From Doryteuthis pealeii (lineage: Eukaryota > Mollusca > Cephalopoda > Myopsida > Loliginidae), in contig CM042151.1 in assembly GCA_023376005.1 (NCBI GenBank), forward strand, positions 73,703,707 through 73,767,706: DNA of 64,000 nt, in the 5' to 3' direction. The notes beneath the pieces are model-generated. The model was given only the letters and a program-made list of their open reading frames with translations. It searched no databases and was not told the DNA's origin. Both the position numbers and the translations under genes were made by a program. Positions 1-10,614 of the stretch are shown in pieces; within the stretch, counting starts at the first letter, position 1, and each line of letters starts with the position of its first letter.

Positions 1-10
1 TTGTTTTTCC

Positions 11-473
11 TATATATGTAGAAAGTTTTGTAGAAAAAACAAGATGTTAAAGTTTTGCTGACAGAAATCTGTTTCGACATTATGAATATGTCTTTATCAA
101 AGCAACATTGTAAGCGGAAAAAACGAAATAAATATATCATTAATTACGAGGCACAGAACGCTCTCGATCAGTACCGGAATTTTTGATATTCATATACATT
201 TTTACTCCAAACTCTTTTGAGCTTTTTTATGATAAAAATGCTTATAATTTAAAATAAAATCCATTTTATTTTTAACAATAAATACGTATTTTTAAATTAA
301 AAAAAAATATATCAAGAGCGTTCTGTGCCTCGTAATTAATGATATATTTATTTTGTTTTTTCTGCTTACAATGTTGCTTTGATAAAGACATATTCATAAT
401 GTCGAAACAGATTTCTGTCAGCAAAACTTTTAACATCTTGTTTTTTTCTACAAAACTTTCTACACATATTGTC
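11..473. repeat. Foldback (inverted-repeat) element
   Basis: Positions 11-168 are the near-perfect reverse complement of 311-473, separated by a 140-bp AT-rich loop. No coding capacity is seen. The structure is that of a MITE-like foldback element. It starts close to the window edge, so its left end and any target duplication cannot be judged. Confidence 0.85.
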
Positions 474-495
474 AGATTTAATATCCATTTTTACC

Positions 496-498
<3 letters not shown>

Positions 499-532
<34 letters not shown>
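499..532. repeat. (TA)n microsatellite
   Basis: Uninterrupted TA dinucleotide run. The translated ORF that runs through it is low-complexity and not a gene. Confidence 0.95.
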
Positions 533-535
<3 letters not shown>

Positions 536-672
536 AAATTTTTGGTACAACTCAATTTATACAAAAGCTTGAACAATATCATATTTGATTAAATGTTGAT
601 CAGCTTTTTAAATGAAATGTTTAAAAAGAGGTGAAAGAAAATGGAGAACTTAAGGGCCCTTTCAACTGTTGA

Positions 673-1132
673 GACATGCAATACTCCACTTTGGCCCTAT
701 CTTGGGCTAGACGGGCGGTCGGAGAGCCCCCTCCAATCAATCGGCTGGTCACGTCAAGCCCTAGCACCTATATGATTTTCCCAACCCTATTGCCCTTATG
801 GCAAGCCCCAACCCCTTTTTATCATATGGGTGCTAGAAGGCAGTGACTGAGGGTCTTCATGTCCTGGGAATGACGTTAAACTCTATCTGATGGTGAGGTT
901 CCAGTTTTGGAGGTTTGGGGAATGTGGAGCACCCCTTCATCACCATTGCTCCCTGGTCCACTCTGACCCGGAGTGATAGTACCTGTTAGGGTCCCATCTA
1001 TGGGTTAAATAGAAAAATGTATTTAGAAAAAAATTGTATTATCCATTAAGAATTGATTTATTTCAAAACTTTATCGGTATTAAATGACCCATTGAGGTTG
1101 ATATGCCGTAAAACAAAACAAAACCAAACCAA
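673..1132 (+). mobile_element. SINE-like retroelement, family A, with 11-bp TSD
   Basis: A 460-bp non-coding element flanked by the 11-bp direct repeat TCAACTGTTGA (662-672 and 1133-1143). Its last ~90 bp, ending ATATGCCGTAAAAC and an A/C-rich tail, match the 3' end of the LINE at 1588-2271. Related copies lie at 16045, 17094, 26246, 28672, 29430 and 62735; some extend further 5', so this copy is probably 5'-truncated. LINE-driven mobilisation is inferred from the shared tail and the TSD. Confidence 0.85.
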
Positions 1133-1576
1133 TCAACTGTTGAATTTTCAAAAGTTTTACAACCGGTAGATCATTTAAAAGTCAAAGTGTATATATTGGG
1201 TAAAAGGGGAATAGGACATTATCAAGGTTGGAGCAAAAAGAAGGGGGGGGGGAGAATTGAATCCCTTCACATTAGCCCAATCTCAGCAACAACTTCCCTA
1301 GCGAATAATGTCAGAGAATTTTTCAATCATTGTTGCCTATACAAGACTGAGCAGTGCAAAAAGATTGTGACTGCCTCAAGGACATGAAGATGGTGATTTG
1401 ACCTAGCCTTGTGTAGGACGGAAAATTGCTAACCACTCTAATTGATTCTACAGTTATTCAAAATGCACAGGTGATCACCAGTATATATATTTCCAGTCTT
1501 CACAAATTTTCATGTGCACATGCACGACAACATATGCATACATACAAACAAAAAGCGCATTCGACATCATGTAAAC
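1133..1576. other. No gene recognised
   Basis: Contains a short G-run (about 1242) and an open frame of 66 codons with no recognisable domain. No splice signals or repeats are convincing here. Confidence 0.5.
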
Positions 1577-1587
1577 ATGCAACACGA

Positions 1588-2271
1588 TTTTTTTTTATTT
1601 GATTTTGTTCTTGTTTTACGGCATATCAACCTCTCAATGGGTCATTTAATGCCGACTACGTTTTTGAAATGAATTGGTGATAATGTTTAATTTTCTGAAG
1701 ATTTTTTTGTTTTTGACATATTTTTTGTGAATGGAACTTTTAGATGATTCTTTTTAACATATATTTTTGTGTTTTTATTTTATAGGGAAGATTTTTAGAT
1801 TTTGTTGTAGATGTGTGCTTCTTTTATGTATCCAAGTAGTTTTTCTGGGTTTATTTGATAGAATATCTGTTTTAGATTTGTTGTTTGGTAGTATTTTTTT
1901 TGTATTTATTTTAGGTTGCTACATTCTGTTAAAATGTGTTTGATTGTATAGGGTTTTTGGCATGGTATGCAATATGGGGCTGCTTCTTTTTTGAGGAGGT
2001 ATGAATGGGTAATGTATGAGTATCCTATTCTTAGTCTGGATAATATTACTTCTTCTTTTCTGGATATTTTGGTTTGATTTAAAACAGCTAAAAATAATCC
2101 ACTTGATACACACTTTAAAATACCTTTTACAGACTTAAAAAGAACCATAAACATATACACAAAACAAAAATGGCAAAATTATTGGAATAACTTCCAAAAC
2201 AACAAACTACATGAAATAATGCCACAAATAGGAAAATTTCAAATAAATCAAACCAAAAAAAAAATTCCAGA
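1588..2271 (-). mobile_element. 5'-inverted (twin-primed) LINE fragment
   Basis: The insertion is bounded by the 11-bp repeat ATGCAACACGA (1577-1587 and 2272-2282). The minus strand from about 2085 down encodes the C-terminal part of a non-LTR retrotransposon ORF2, with the typical EVILSRLRIG, THSYLLK and C-x2-C...H motifs (HILTEC at the end), then a 3' UTR and an A-rich tail at 1588. The plus strand from about 2110 encodes the segment that normally comes just before it (KWQNYWN, NKLHEIMPQIGKF). The two pieces overlap at about 20 bp of shared sequence (AATCAAACCAAAA). This order and orientation is what twin priming produces. The copy is dead: stops, 5' truncation and inversion. Confidence 0.88.
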
Positions 2272-2282
2272 ATGCAACACGA

Positions 2283-2449
2283 GAATGCAGTTAAAAAATG
2301 CACACATTTAACCATTTACACCATTTCTATCATTTAAAAAAAAACTATTTCGTTTACCTGACGAATGCATTAGCAGAGAACCATTGGTTGTAAATATTGT
2401 TCTCATGTAAATAAATAAAAGCTAAACCTTTCATTTGTTCATTCATTCA

Positions 2450-2450
<1 letters not shown>
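2283..2450 (+). other. Possible 3' end of another retroelement
   Basis: An open stretch ending LPDECISREPLVVNIVLM-stop at 2409 is followed by A-rich sequence and a (TTCA)n tail. The layout resembles a LINE ORF end plus simple-repeat tail, but I do not recognise the protein. Confidence 0.25.

Positions 2451-2486
<36 letters not shown>
2451..2486. repeat. (TA)n microsatellite
   Basis: TA run followed by a short GA run. Confidence 0.9.
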
Positions 2487-2490
<4 letters not shown>

Positions 2491-2520
2491 TTTCATAATT
2501 TGCTTGAAGCATTGTGTATG

Positions 2521-2803
2521 TATTGGTTAGGAGGTTGATTTAGAAGGCTATCACAATGCAGTTTGGAATAAATAAAAAATAATAATACGGTAACAATGGT
2601 GTTGTGTGTTGACCTTTTAGGAAGAAATGCCATAGCTGTACTGCTTCAGTTCAATTCTTTTGATAAAGAGGTATTACCTCGAAAATTCAAGAAATAATAA
2701 AAAATACAGGTCAACACACAACACCATTGTTACCCGTATTATTATTTTTTATTTATTCCAAACTGCATTGTGATAGCCTTCTAAATCAACCTCCTAACCA
2801 ATA
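2521..2803. repeat. Foldback element, ~95-bp arms
   Basis: Left arm 2521-2615 starts TATTGGTTAGGAGG and is reverse-complementary to 2708-2803, with a loop of about 90 bp. It is flanked by TA-rich DNA, which may be its target preference. Confidence 0.88.
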
Positions 2804-3054
2804 TATATATATATATATCAATGACTAGGGTAGTGTTAAACATGGTAGCAAACACTTAGACAAACCTTTTATCTATTCCAAGATGGCAACCATCACCCAA
2901 AAAATGCAATCCTATTACTCGCAGACTTGGAACCAGTCTTTTTTAGAACTGAAAGATGCATGGAATTAAGTTAGTTTCCAGAATGTGTTAGTCCCAGTTT
3001 CATATTATTACACAGAGATTTCAATACACTCCAATCAGTTTGTCTGAACTTTTT

Positions 3055-3412
3055 AAATGAAGCTTGATAATTTGTATTTTTTACATTTTTCAGACTGTTC
3101 TTTATTGTTGGACCCATGGTGTAATGGTTATAAGTGTTGAGTTAATACAATTCTAAATGACAATCATCTGGAGTATGCAGGTTCAATCCTGACTACTGGC
3201 AAAAATAAGATAGAATACAAAACATAGTTTAACAATGGATTAAATAATAATAAATAATAAATAAATAAATTCGGTTTGAATTTCTGAGAAGGCTCCCGAG
3301 TTCAACAAGAAACACCTGAAGAAGGCTGGAGGGCATATTGTCTGAAATGTTGTGTATATAACAATAAAGATGAGGACAACAGTCTGAAAAATCTACATAA
3401 TACAAATTCTGT
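3055..3412 (+). mobile_element. tRNA-derived SINE, family O
   Basis: The head begins GGACCCATGGTGTAATGG (3110) with an A-box-like stretch (about 3118-3130) and a B box GGTTCAATCCT (3180-3190). It is followed by the family body with CTGAAGAAGGC and a tail like AACAATAAAGATGAGGACAA. A short reverse-oriented piece of the same tail lies directly before the head (3055-3105), as in the larger inverted composites at 21797, 29688 and 61267. Confidence 0.8.
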
Positions 3413-3424
3413 CAGTTTGCATTT

Positions 3425-3865
3425 GGGTAATTCCATGTCAAATCATTCAGGCCAGGTCACTCACCCACTTCAAGTTTTCTGAAATTTTGTTCAAATGTGA
3501 TAAAGTTAGACAATCCCCCAAATTGGCAGAGTTATGTAGATTTTTAGCTCTTCAAAATTAGAAATCATCAATAACTTAAAATTGGTTGACTTTAAGATTT
3601 TTTGATAGCATTTTTGGACCCCTTGGACAAAAATGCTTTTATAAACCAATTTTTAGTAGTAGAGAAGCTCTAGAACTAAAAAGTTGCCATTTTTTGCCAA
3701 CCCCATCAAATTTGGTGAGCAAAAAAATCGACATAACTCCGCCATTTTCTGGAATTGGAAGCTCAAATTTTTGGGTTTGTCCAACCTAGAAAAAAATTTC
3801 GGAAAAATTGAAGAGGTGGGTGACAATTTTACTTTTTTTCTGGATGATTTGACATGGAATTACCT
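3425..3865. repeat. Foldback element, family B
   Basis: Ends in GGGTAATTCCATGTCAAATC and its reverse complement GATTTGACATGGAATTACC. The arms are about 130-160 bp, with internal sequence shared by copies at 16684, 54121-55350 and 62080. The short ORFs across it come from the repeat. Confidence 0.85.
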
Positions 3866-4029
3866 ATTTGTGAAAAACAAATCCTTGTTAGCAAACTAAA
3901 AGAAGTAAAAATATAACATAAAGAAGGTTTTTTACTCATTTAACTCTCTGCCTACTTTAAACCGTTCGCAGTGGCTCTTTCATCACGCATGTGTCACTTG
4001 TTTACACTGAAAAATCACTGTGAACACCC

Positions 4030-4350
4030 CTGCCATCTTTCTCTCTCCCCACCCTCTCTCTCTTCCCTTTATTCCTCCTCTCTCTCTCTCTTTGCTTGTT
4101 CTTGTAGATTTGCCCAACTAATTCCAATCCGCAAAGTTTGAAGAGTAGCAAAAAGTAGATTATATTTTCTGATAGGATAATTATTAGCACTCATCATTTA
4201 AAAGTTACTTTCACTCTATTTTTCTCACTCACTTTTATTCTTTCTCTTTATCTTTCTTTGACTTTCTTCCCCCTCTCTCTTTCTTTCTCACTCCCCCCTC
4301 TCTCTCACTCTTTCATTTTCTCTCTCTCACTCTTTCATTTTCTCTCTCAC
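4030..4350. repeat. CT-rich low-complexity tract
   Basis: Polypyrimidine runs (CTCTCT, TTCTTT, CTCACT) interrupted at about 4095-4200 by 100 bp of ordinary sequence. The reverse-strand ORF here (arginine/glutamate-rich) is compositional. Confidence 0.8.
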
Positions 4351-4359
4351 CTGGGAACC

Positions 4360-5000
4360 AATCCTGAGACTGGTACTTGATCCTGTTGCAATAGGAAACC
4401 AGTTGAATGGAATACCCAAAAAAAATTGGTAGAGCCGTGGGGGAAATTTAGCAGGCAAATAGTTACAAGCTGAGTATTATTCAATAATAAAAAAAAAAAA
4501 AAAAAAAAAGAAAAGATATGTATATGAAAAGCAAGGCACCAATTTCTGATTTTTATTTAGAATACACAGAAAATACCATTTTTTATTAATGAGAAATATC
4601 AAAAGATATTTTGAAATGGTTGTTGTCTTAGTTCGATGTAACTTTAAAAAAAATTTACCAGCAAGACGTTTTTAATTTTTTGATTTGAAATAAATGTTAT
4701 ATCATTGTTAATAAAAAGAGTAAATGTATCAAAAAGTTTCTTCAATAAGAAATTATTTTCTAAAAATAATCTCATTAAATCTAGTAATGAAAAATATTGC
4801 AGATACATTTCTGAGTAATAGACATCTGGTGTGATTTTCCTGAGCCCAAACAAATGGACTTGTCATGTATAATAGGCATATCAAATTTTTCATCTGGTTT
4901 TCATTTTAAAAATGAATTAAGTAAGAAAAATAATATTACACATGTAATTTATTTTTAATACATTTTAAACTATTTTTTCGGTCAATTTTGCTCAAACATG
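4360..5000. other. AT-rich, no gene recognised
   Basis: Contains a poly(A) run near 4488-4510. A 69-codon reverse frame has no recognisable domain. Confidence 0.5.
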
Positions 5001-5007
5001 ACCATAA

Positions 5008-5790
5008 ATGTTATTAAAGATGGCATAAAATCCGTGTTTACAAAATAGATTTAACCCTCCCAATTTTAATGAAATTTTCAGTGTTGATTTATCAATGAAT
5101 GAATTTTATAATGCACCAGTTATTTTATGTCAAAACTTTCTGATTTTATTAGGTATTTCTGCTATGATAAATCAATATATAAGATTCATTTAAAATATGA
5201 ATAACATGATGCTAAGTTTAAAATGTCATATTCTTAGATTCTAATAGCATTTACTTAATAACTACTTTACTTTATTATTGAATTCTAATATTTTTTGTTG
5301 AAAATTCTATTGAAAATTTAGCACAAATTTAAACAAAACAAATATCAATGTATAATTTTTTTCTTTTATAAGATAATAGCCAATTAAATAATTATCAATG
5401 AGAAAAAAATATCTCCAAAATTCATTTTTAGTTTTTATTTTCATTTTAAGTACTTATTTTCTACCAGGACAGCAACCTTAAACTTTTTTTTCTTCTATTC
5501 ACATCTTCAGTCTTTTGTCTTTTAATTTATACTGTAATTAGTTTCAAAAGCATATAACTCCATTGATATTTTGCACCCCCCAAGAAAATAAAGGGGGGGG
5601 TCAAAGTTAAGTGGCCTGAAAAAAAAATCAGAAAGTTTTGAAATAGAATAACTGATGCATTATAAAATTCATTCATAGATAAATCAACAGTAAAAATTTC
5701 ATTAAAATTGGATAATTTCCTGATTTTTGGTAATTTTTTTCAAAAGGGGTGGTGATTAAATTTGTTTTGTAAAAAAACATGGATTTTTTG
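5008..5790. repeat. Large AT-rich foldback, family C
   Basis: 5026-5148 is inversely repeated at 5625-5785; the arms share AATTTTATAATGCA and AAAACTTTCTGATTTT. The loop carries an A/T-rich segment (about 5460-5620) also found at 48470-48640 and 51880-52030, so this is a dispersed family. Confidence 0.75.
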
Positions 5791-6018
5791 ACAAATTGGA
5801 TATACCTAATGTATAATAAAATAACTCTTGGCTTGAAATAGGCTTATGGGTTCAAAAGAATCAACCAAATTGACTAATTTGAATATCTCAGTTTCAACAT
5901 TTCATTAAAGATTTAGAAGAGTCAGCAGTAGTAAGAGTATCATGATAACAAAAAGTTGAGGGTTCTCCATCCAAAATGAACATCTGCTCTTTAGTGACGA
6001 TAACCAGAGGAAGATTTT

Positions 6019-6246
6019 GGACCATATGATCTTTAGGCACCCCTTTTTTATCTCGATTAAGAGAGGACATGTTTTTCATTTACACCGTCAATATCTGGTT
6101 GTTTTAACAGACGATTTTTAGATTTAAAAAAAATTTATAAAACTAACCTCTAACCCTAACAAACAACCGGATATTGACAGTGTAAATGAAAAACATGTCC
6201 TTTCTTAATCGAGATTAAAAAGGGGTGCCTAAAGGTAATATGGTCC
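6019..6246. repeat. Foldback element, family D, 8-bp TSD
   Basis: 228-bp element with ends GGACCATATG and CATATGGTCC-like (here ATATGGTCC), ~95-bp arms and a loop with AACCCTAACAAAC. It is flanked by AAGATTTT on both sides (6011-6018 and 6247-6254). It lies 112 bp past the stop codon of the ZNF at 6358-7332, probably inside that gene's 3' UTR. Confidence 0.88.
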
Positions 6247-6357
6247 AAGATTTTCAGCACACACTAGTGGTGAGATTCCACTTCTTCACCAAAGGCATCT
6301 TTGTTTTTCAAGCTTTCATTGCCTCAGAAATTTTCCCATGCAACTCAAAGATATCTC

Positions 6358-7332
6358 TCAAGTATGGGTTTTCATATGCTTTTTCAAGTTGACATCCTGA
6401 GAGAATGATTTGCTACATACTTCACAATGAAAGGGTTTTTCACCAGTATGAGTCCTCATATGTCTTTTTAAGTGTTCATTACGAGAGAAACATTTATTAC
6501 AGACCTCACACTGAAAGGGAGTTTCCCCTGTATGTGTTCTCTGATGTGCCTTCAAGTTACTTTGAAGAGAGAATTCTTTATCACACACTTCACACTGATA
6601 AGGTGTTTCTCCTGTATGTGTTCTTATATGACCAACCAGTAAATGTTTTAAAGAGAAGGATTTGTCACACACTTCACAGTGAAAGGGAGTCTCTCCAGTA
6701 TGTGTTCTCATGTGTGTTTTTAAGATACTCTTTAGAGAAAAAGACCTGTCACATACCTCACACTGAAAAGAGGCCTCACTTTTTTGTTTCATTTTCTTAT
6801 TAGTATGGGTTCTCAGATGCCTTTTCAAGTCTACATTATTTGAGAAAGCCTTATTACAAATGGCACATGGGTATGGTTTCTCGCCCGTATGTATTCTGAC
6901 ATGCCGCTTCAGATCAAAGGAATGGGCAAAAGATTTGTCGCAGACTTCACACTGAAATGGAGTCTCTCCAGTATGTGCTCTCATATGTCTTTTCAAGTCG
7001 GAATTACTGTAGAAAGTTTTATTACACACTTCGCAGATTTTGCTTGTATGCTTTGCTATGTGTCTTGTTAAGAAATCTTCATTAGAGAAGACTTTTCTAC
7101 AAACACTGCACTGAAAGATTGTCTTCCCAGTTCGGATATGCATATTTCCTTGTAACTGGGTGTATTGAGAGAAGGTTTTTTCACACATATCCCCATAAGG
7201 ATCCATCTGCACAGGAGAGTTCATATCTTCATTCAGGTAGTCTATTTGGTGGCTGTTGTAGTTACTCAAATCAACTGTTAAAAGAGGTTCTGCAGTAAAA
7301 GATTCTCCAGAAATGTCATATTGCACTTCCAT
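6358..7332 (-). CDS. C2H2 zinc-finger protein, 9 fingers
   Basis: A 324-residue protein that I infer to be a nuclear DNA-binding regulator. The N-terminus (1-70) is acidic, lacks a recognisable KRAB, SCAN or BTB domain, and ends in a degenerate finger remnant (about 48-68, one cysteine left). Nine canonical C-x2-C-x12-H-x3-H fingers follow at about 75-95, 100-120, 128-148, 156-176, 191-211, 219-239, 247-267, 275-295 and 303-323. An irregular linker (NKKMKQKSEAS, 178-188) splits them into 4 + 5. Linkers are mostly TGETPF, with TGEKP twice. Reading the minus strand, a good 3' splice site (TTTTACAG) lies 84 bases before the ATG, so a non-coding 5' exon is expected. The reading frame ends cleanly after the last finger. 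Target DNA is unknown. Confidence 0.9.
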   Translation of the reverse strand: MEVQYDISGESFTAEPLLTVDLSNYNSHQIDYLNEDMNSPVQMDPYGDMCEKTFSQYTQLQGNMHIRTGKTIFQCSVCRKVFSNEDFLTRHIAKHTSKICEVCNKTFYSNSDLKRHMRAHTGETPFQCEVCDKSFAHSFDLKRHVRIHTGEKPYPCAICNKAFSNNVDLKRHLRTHTNKKMKQKSEASFQCEVCDRSFSLKSILKTHMRTHTGETPFHCEVCDKSFSLKHLLVGHIRTHTGETPYQCEVCDKEFSLQSNLKAHQRTHTGETPFQCEVCNKCFSRNEHLKRHMRTHTGEKPFHCEVCSKSFSQDVNLKKHMKTHT

Positions 7333-7416
7333 ATCTGCGGCTAGTGAATTTCAATTTTTTTTTCCAAAGTAAAATTTTATCTGTTTGTTGAACTCAAAAG
7401 AATCCGAAAATGTAAC

Positions 7417-7418
7417 CT
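7417..7418 (-). other. 3' splice site for the 6358-7332 ZNF exon
   Basis: On the minus strand, TTTTATTTTACAG precedes the exon, whose first base would be 7416. The match to the metazoan acceptor consensus is good. No donor for it could be chosen with confidence; CTG|GTGAGT near 10377 is one possibility. Confidence 0.6.
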
Positions 7419-7476
7419 GTAAAATAAAATTTACAAATAAAATATACATATATCATATAAATAAATATTATAACTA

Positions 7477-8078
7477 CTAGCAAATATATGCACCCTTCAG
7501 GTGCAAGTATTTAAGTTTTAATGTTACATATTATATTAAATTAGAAAGGCTAATGAAACTAAATAAGAATGCAGATAAAAGGAATTGAAACAAAGGGGGT
7601 ATAATAATAAAAACAAAATAGAACTGAAATTCTTCCATCACTCCCATCTTTCATTGCTAAATTTTCCTAATTTAATCATTTAGTTAAAATAGGAAGTAAA
7701 GAATAAAATTACAGTTATTTCTTCTTAATGGATTCTTTTAAGATTTATCCCCGAGATTATTGCTCATATTCATTAAGATAAAACCAAACAATTAGAAATC
7801 AATAATACTAAGCACATATTTATTAAATAAAATTTTAAAGATCAATATGCAAATTAGCCTTTCCGTTCACACTGTAAGCCACCATTTTATTGTATATATA
7901 AATACTATTGCATGTTATTTGTATGTAGATATGGTTAACAGTATTAATAATGTAAAACAATTTTAATAATAATTGACGTTTAAATGATTTATATGTTGTA
8001 AATAACTAAGGGAATTGTGACTTGAGTAGTGATATAGTTTCAGTTACAGACAAACATGCAATCTCCATCATAATAAGA
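7477..8078 (-). mobile_element. Non-autonomous Helitron, family Q
   Basis: Read on the minus strand, it starts TCTTATTATGATGG after an A and ends in a hairpin (GCACC/GGTGC), nine bases, then CTAG before a T. This is the Helitron terminal signature with A|T target. A reverse-oriented full copy is at 60570-61211. It lies in the inferred intron just upstream of the ZNF exon. No Rep/helicase coding is present. Confidence 0.8.
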
Positions 8079-9160
8079 TTACTACAGTGGTTCTGTCAAT
8101 TAATTACACTTGGCAAAAAAGGTGGAATTAGCACACTGAAAGGATGTTCCCTTAGGTTCTTTCATTTAGCAGTAAATAAACTAAAACATTGTTAAAAAAA
8201 TATAACTGTTTGAAAATTGTTAGTTATAGATAAGAATACTGGATGCCATATAACTCTAAATTATTTGTATTAAGAATTATTACTCAAAGCTATAATAGCT
8301 TACTAATGATTATTATTACTTACTTGAAAGTATAAAACTGTGTGCCAATTATTTGCACTAGGGATATTTAATACCACATAACTTAAATTATTTGTTTTAA
8401 GAATACTTACTTAAAGCTACAATACTAAGGATTATTATAAGTTACTTGAAACTATATAACTGTGTGAAAACAAATGATTACTATTAAATAGAAATAATTC
8501 CTTGGAACCATATTAATATTAGATAGTAATAGTTGATGCTACATAACTGTAAATCATTTATATTAAGAATACTTACTTGAAGCTATAATTGTTTAATAAG
8601 GATTATTATAAGTTACTTGAAACCATATAACTATGTGCAAACAGATAACTATTATTAAATAGAAATAATTCCTTGAAATCATATCATCATTATTATTAGA
8701 TAGGAGTACTTGATATCATATAACTAAGTTATTTATGTTAAGAATATATGCTTGAAGCTATAATTGTTTACTAAGATTATTATTAGTTACTTGAAACCAT
8801 ATAACTATGTGCTAACAGGTAACTATTATCCAATAGAAATAATTCCTTGAAACCATATAGATATTAGGTAGGAATACTTAATGCTACATAATTGTAATTC
8901 ATTTATATTAAGAATAATTACTTGAAGCTATGATTGTTTACTAAGGATTATCATTAGTTACTTGAAACTATATAACTGTGTGCAAACAAATTACTATTAT
9001 TAAATAGAAATAATTGAAACCAAATTACTATTAGATAGGAATACATGATGCTACATAACAGTAAACCATTCATATTGAGAATGATTATTTGAAGCTATAA
9101 TTGTTTACTAAAGATTACCATTGGAAATCATATAACTGTCTGCAAACAAATGTTTATCAT
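8079..9160. repeat. ~165-bp AT-rich satellite array
   Basis: From about 8221 the motif set TTGAAGCTATAATTGTTTAC, GTTACTTGAAACCATATAAC and GGAATACTTGATGCTACATA recurs with a period near 165 bp, about six diverged units. 8079-8480 reappears inverted at 27090-27487. Further units occur at 9345-9545, about 10200-10330 and (inverted) 22490-22900. Confidence 0.85.
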
Positions 9161-9344
9161 TAGTTCCCTGTAGGTTGCTGCAAAAGGATCTGTGTAAACT
9201 GAGTCAGTAATTGTTTGCTGTCATGAGATCTCATGACTAACAAGTCTAGCTGTGGACAAACAAATCCTATTACAGATACTGAACACATGTTCAGGCTGAA
9301 AAGTATCCGGGATCAAGTCCTGCTTCTGAACTGCTCATTTAAAA
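9161..9344. other. Unknown insert in satellite
   Basis: Non-satellite sequence between satellite units, with a TCATGAGATCTCATGA palindrome (about 9221-9236). The TGAACACATGTTCA palindrome lies at about 9280-9293. I do not recognise it. Confidence 0.4.
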
Positions 9345-9581
9345 TCACTTAAATAGAAATAATTACTTAAAAGTGTATAAGTATTAGATAGGAATACTTG
9401 GTGCTATATAACTGTAGATTATTTGTATTATTAATAATCACTTGAAGCTCTAATTGTTTACTAAGGATTATTATTAGGTTCTTGAAACTATATACTTTCC
9501 TGAAATACTTGAAACTCTATAACTGAGTGGAAACAAGTGATTATTATCAAATTAGGGTTTGGTTTTAAATTTATGTAGGTG

Positions 9582-9877
9582 TGTGATGTAATGGTTAGAT
9601 TCCTAGTAAATTGACTTGTTGACCCAAGTTCAAAACCTGGACAAAGCTGATTGCATTTCACATAGCACTAATACCATTGGGAAATGTATGTATCCAACTA
9701 TTCTTCCTCCAGCTATGGGTAAATAGCAGGGCAGACTGGTCTCTTTAATCTTGGCTAGGTAACCAGTATAGGAGAAGAAAAACTCTGAATTCAAACATGT
9801 TAAACTCCACTTAAGAAACTGACCTTGTGTCACATCCTGCTCATGCAAAGGGGTTGGTAAATATATATATATATAAA
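9582..9877 (+). mobile_element. tRNA-derived SINE, family F
   Basis: Begins with a tRNA-like head (GTGATGTAATGGTTAGATTC; B-box-like CAAGTTCAAAACC). It continues with the family body GCATTTCACATAGC, CCAGCTATGGGTAAATAG and AGGGCAGACTGG, and ends at AGGGGTTGGTAAATA plus a (TA)n tail. Copies: 23090 (minus), 36187, 55607, 58975 (minus), 59962. Confidence 0.82.
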
Positions 9878-10019
9878 AAAAAAATTATATGCTAAACAAG
9901 GTCTATATCGATTTATCTATTTATAATACTCAGTTAATGTAAAAATATATATGCAAATCTTTATATGTATTTTGAATTCTCAATTTTGGTTGAATCCTAT
10001 CAAAGTAACACATGATATC

Positions 10020-10020
10020 A

Positions 10021-10056
<36 letters not shown>
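10020..10056. repeat. (TA)n microsatellite
   Basis: TA run between satellite fragments. Confidence 0.9.
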
Positions 10057-10061
<5 letters not shown>

Positions 10062-10421
10062 GGCATATTACTGAAAATATGCCATCATCATATATTGTTG
10101 AGTCAAGAATAATGTAAGAAATTAAGAATGTAAACTAGTGAAAATCTATATATTAATACTTGTGTTCCTTAATTGTCCGACCATTATCATATTGCAATAC
10201 CAACTGGTTAAAAATATTATTAGTATTAACATAAGTATTAAAATTAGTTATTTGAAGCTATAATTATTTCTTTAGGATTACTATTATTATGAGTTACTTG
10301 AAACCATAAAATTGCTTGAAAGAAAAAATACTGACGTTAAATAAAATAAGGACAGTTCCCATGCTTTAAAACCAACTCACCAGACAATTTTAGTAATATA
10401 CAGATTAGTATTTATTAAACA

Positions 10422-10580
10422 TCTATTAATAATGGAGATTCACTTCTGATTTTTGTCTATAACAAAAACCATGTCACTGCTTACGTCATATTACCCAAAA
10501 TCGTCATAACATAGAATAAATACACTCAAAATTTGAACATGCAACATTAGACAGTCCTCATTGTTTTTTAAAACATAATA
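10422..10580 (+). mobile_element. Helitron 5' fragment, family H
   Basis: Starts A|TCTATTAATAATGGAGATTC, the same 5' end as the copies at 40277 and 56195. Homology stops near a (TA)n run, so the 3' hairpin is missing. Confidence 0.65.
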
Positions 10581-10614
10581 TAATCGCTATATATATATAT
10601 ATAACAATTCTTCC

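Noticed and set aside
2127..2315. 62-codon hydrophobic reverse frame (possible membrane peptide)
   Set aside because: It is antisense to the inverted LINE coding piece.
6405..6803. 132-codon plus-strand frame opposite the 9-finger ZNF (and similar frames at 24920, 25121, 37743, 38247, 58236)
   Set aside because: Antisense shadows of the repeated finger codons; same pattern opposite each ZNF.
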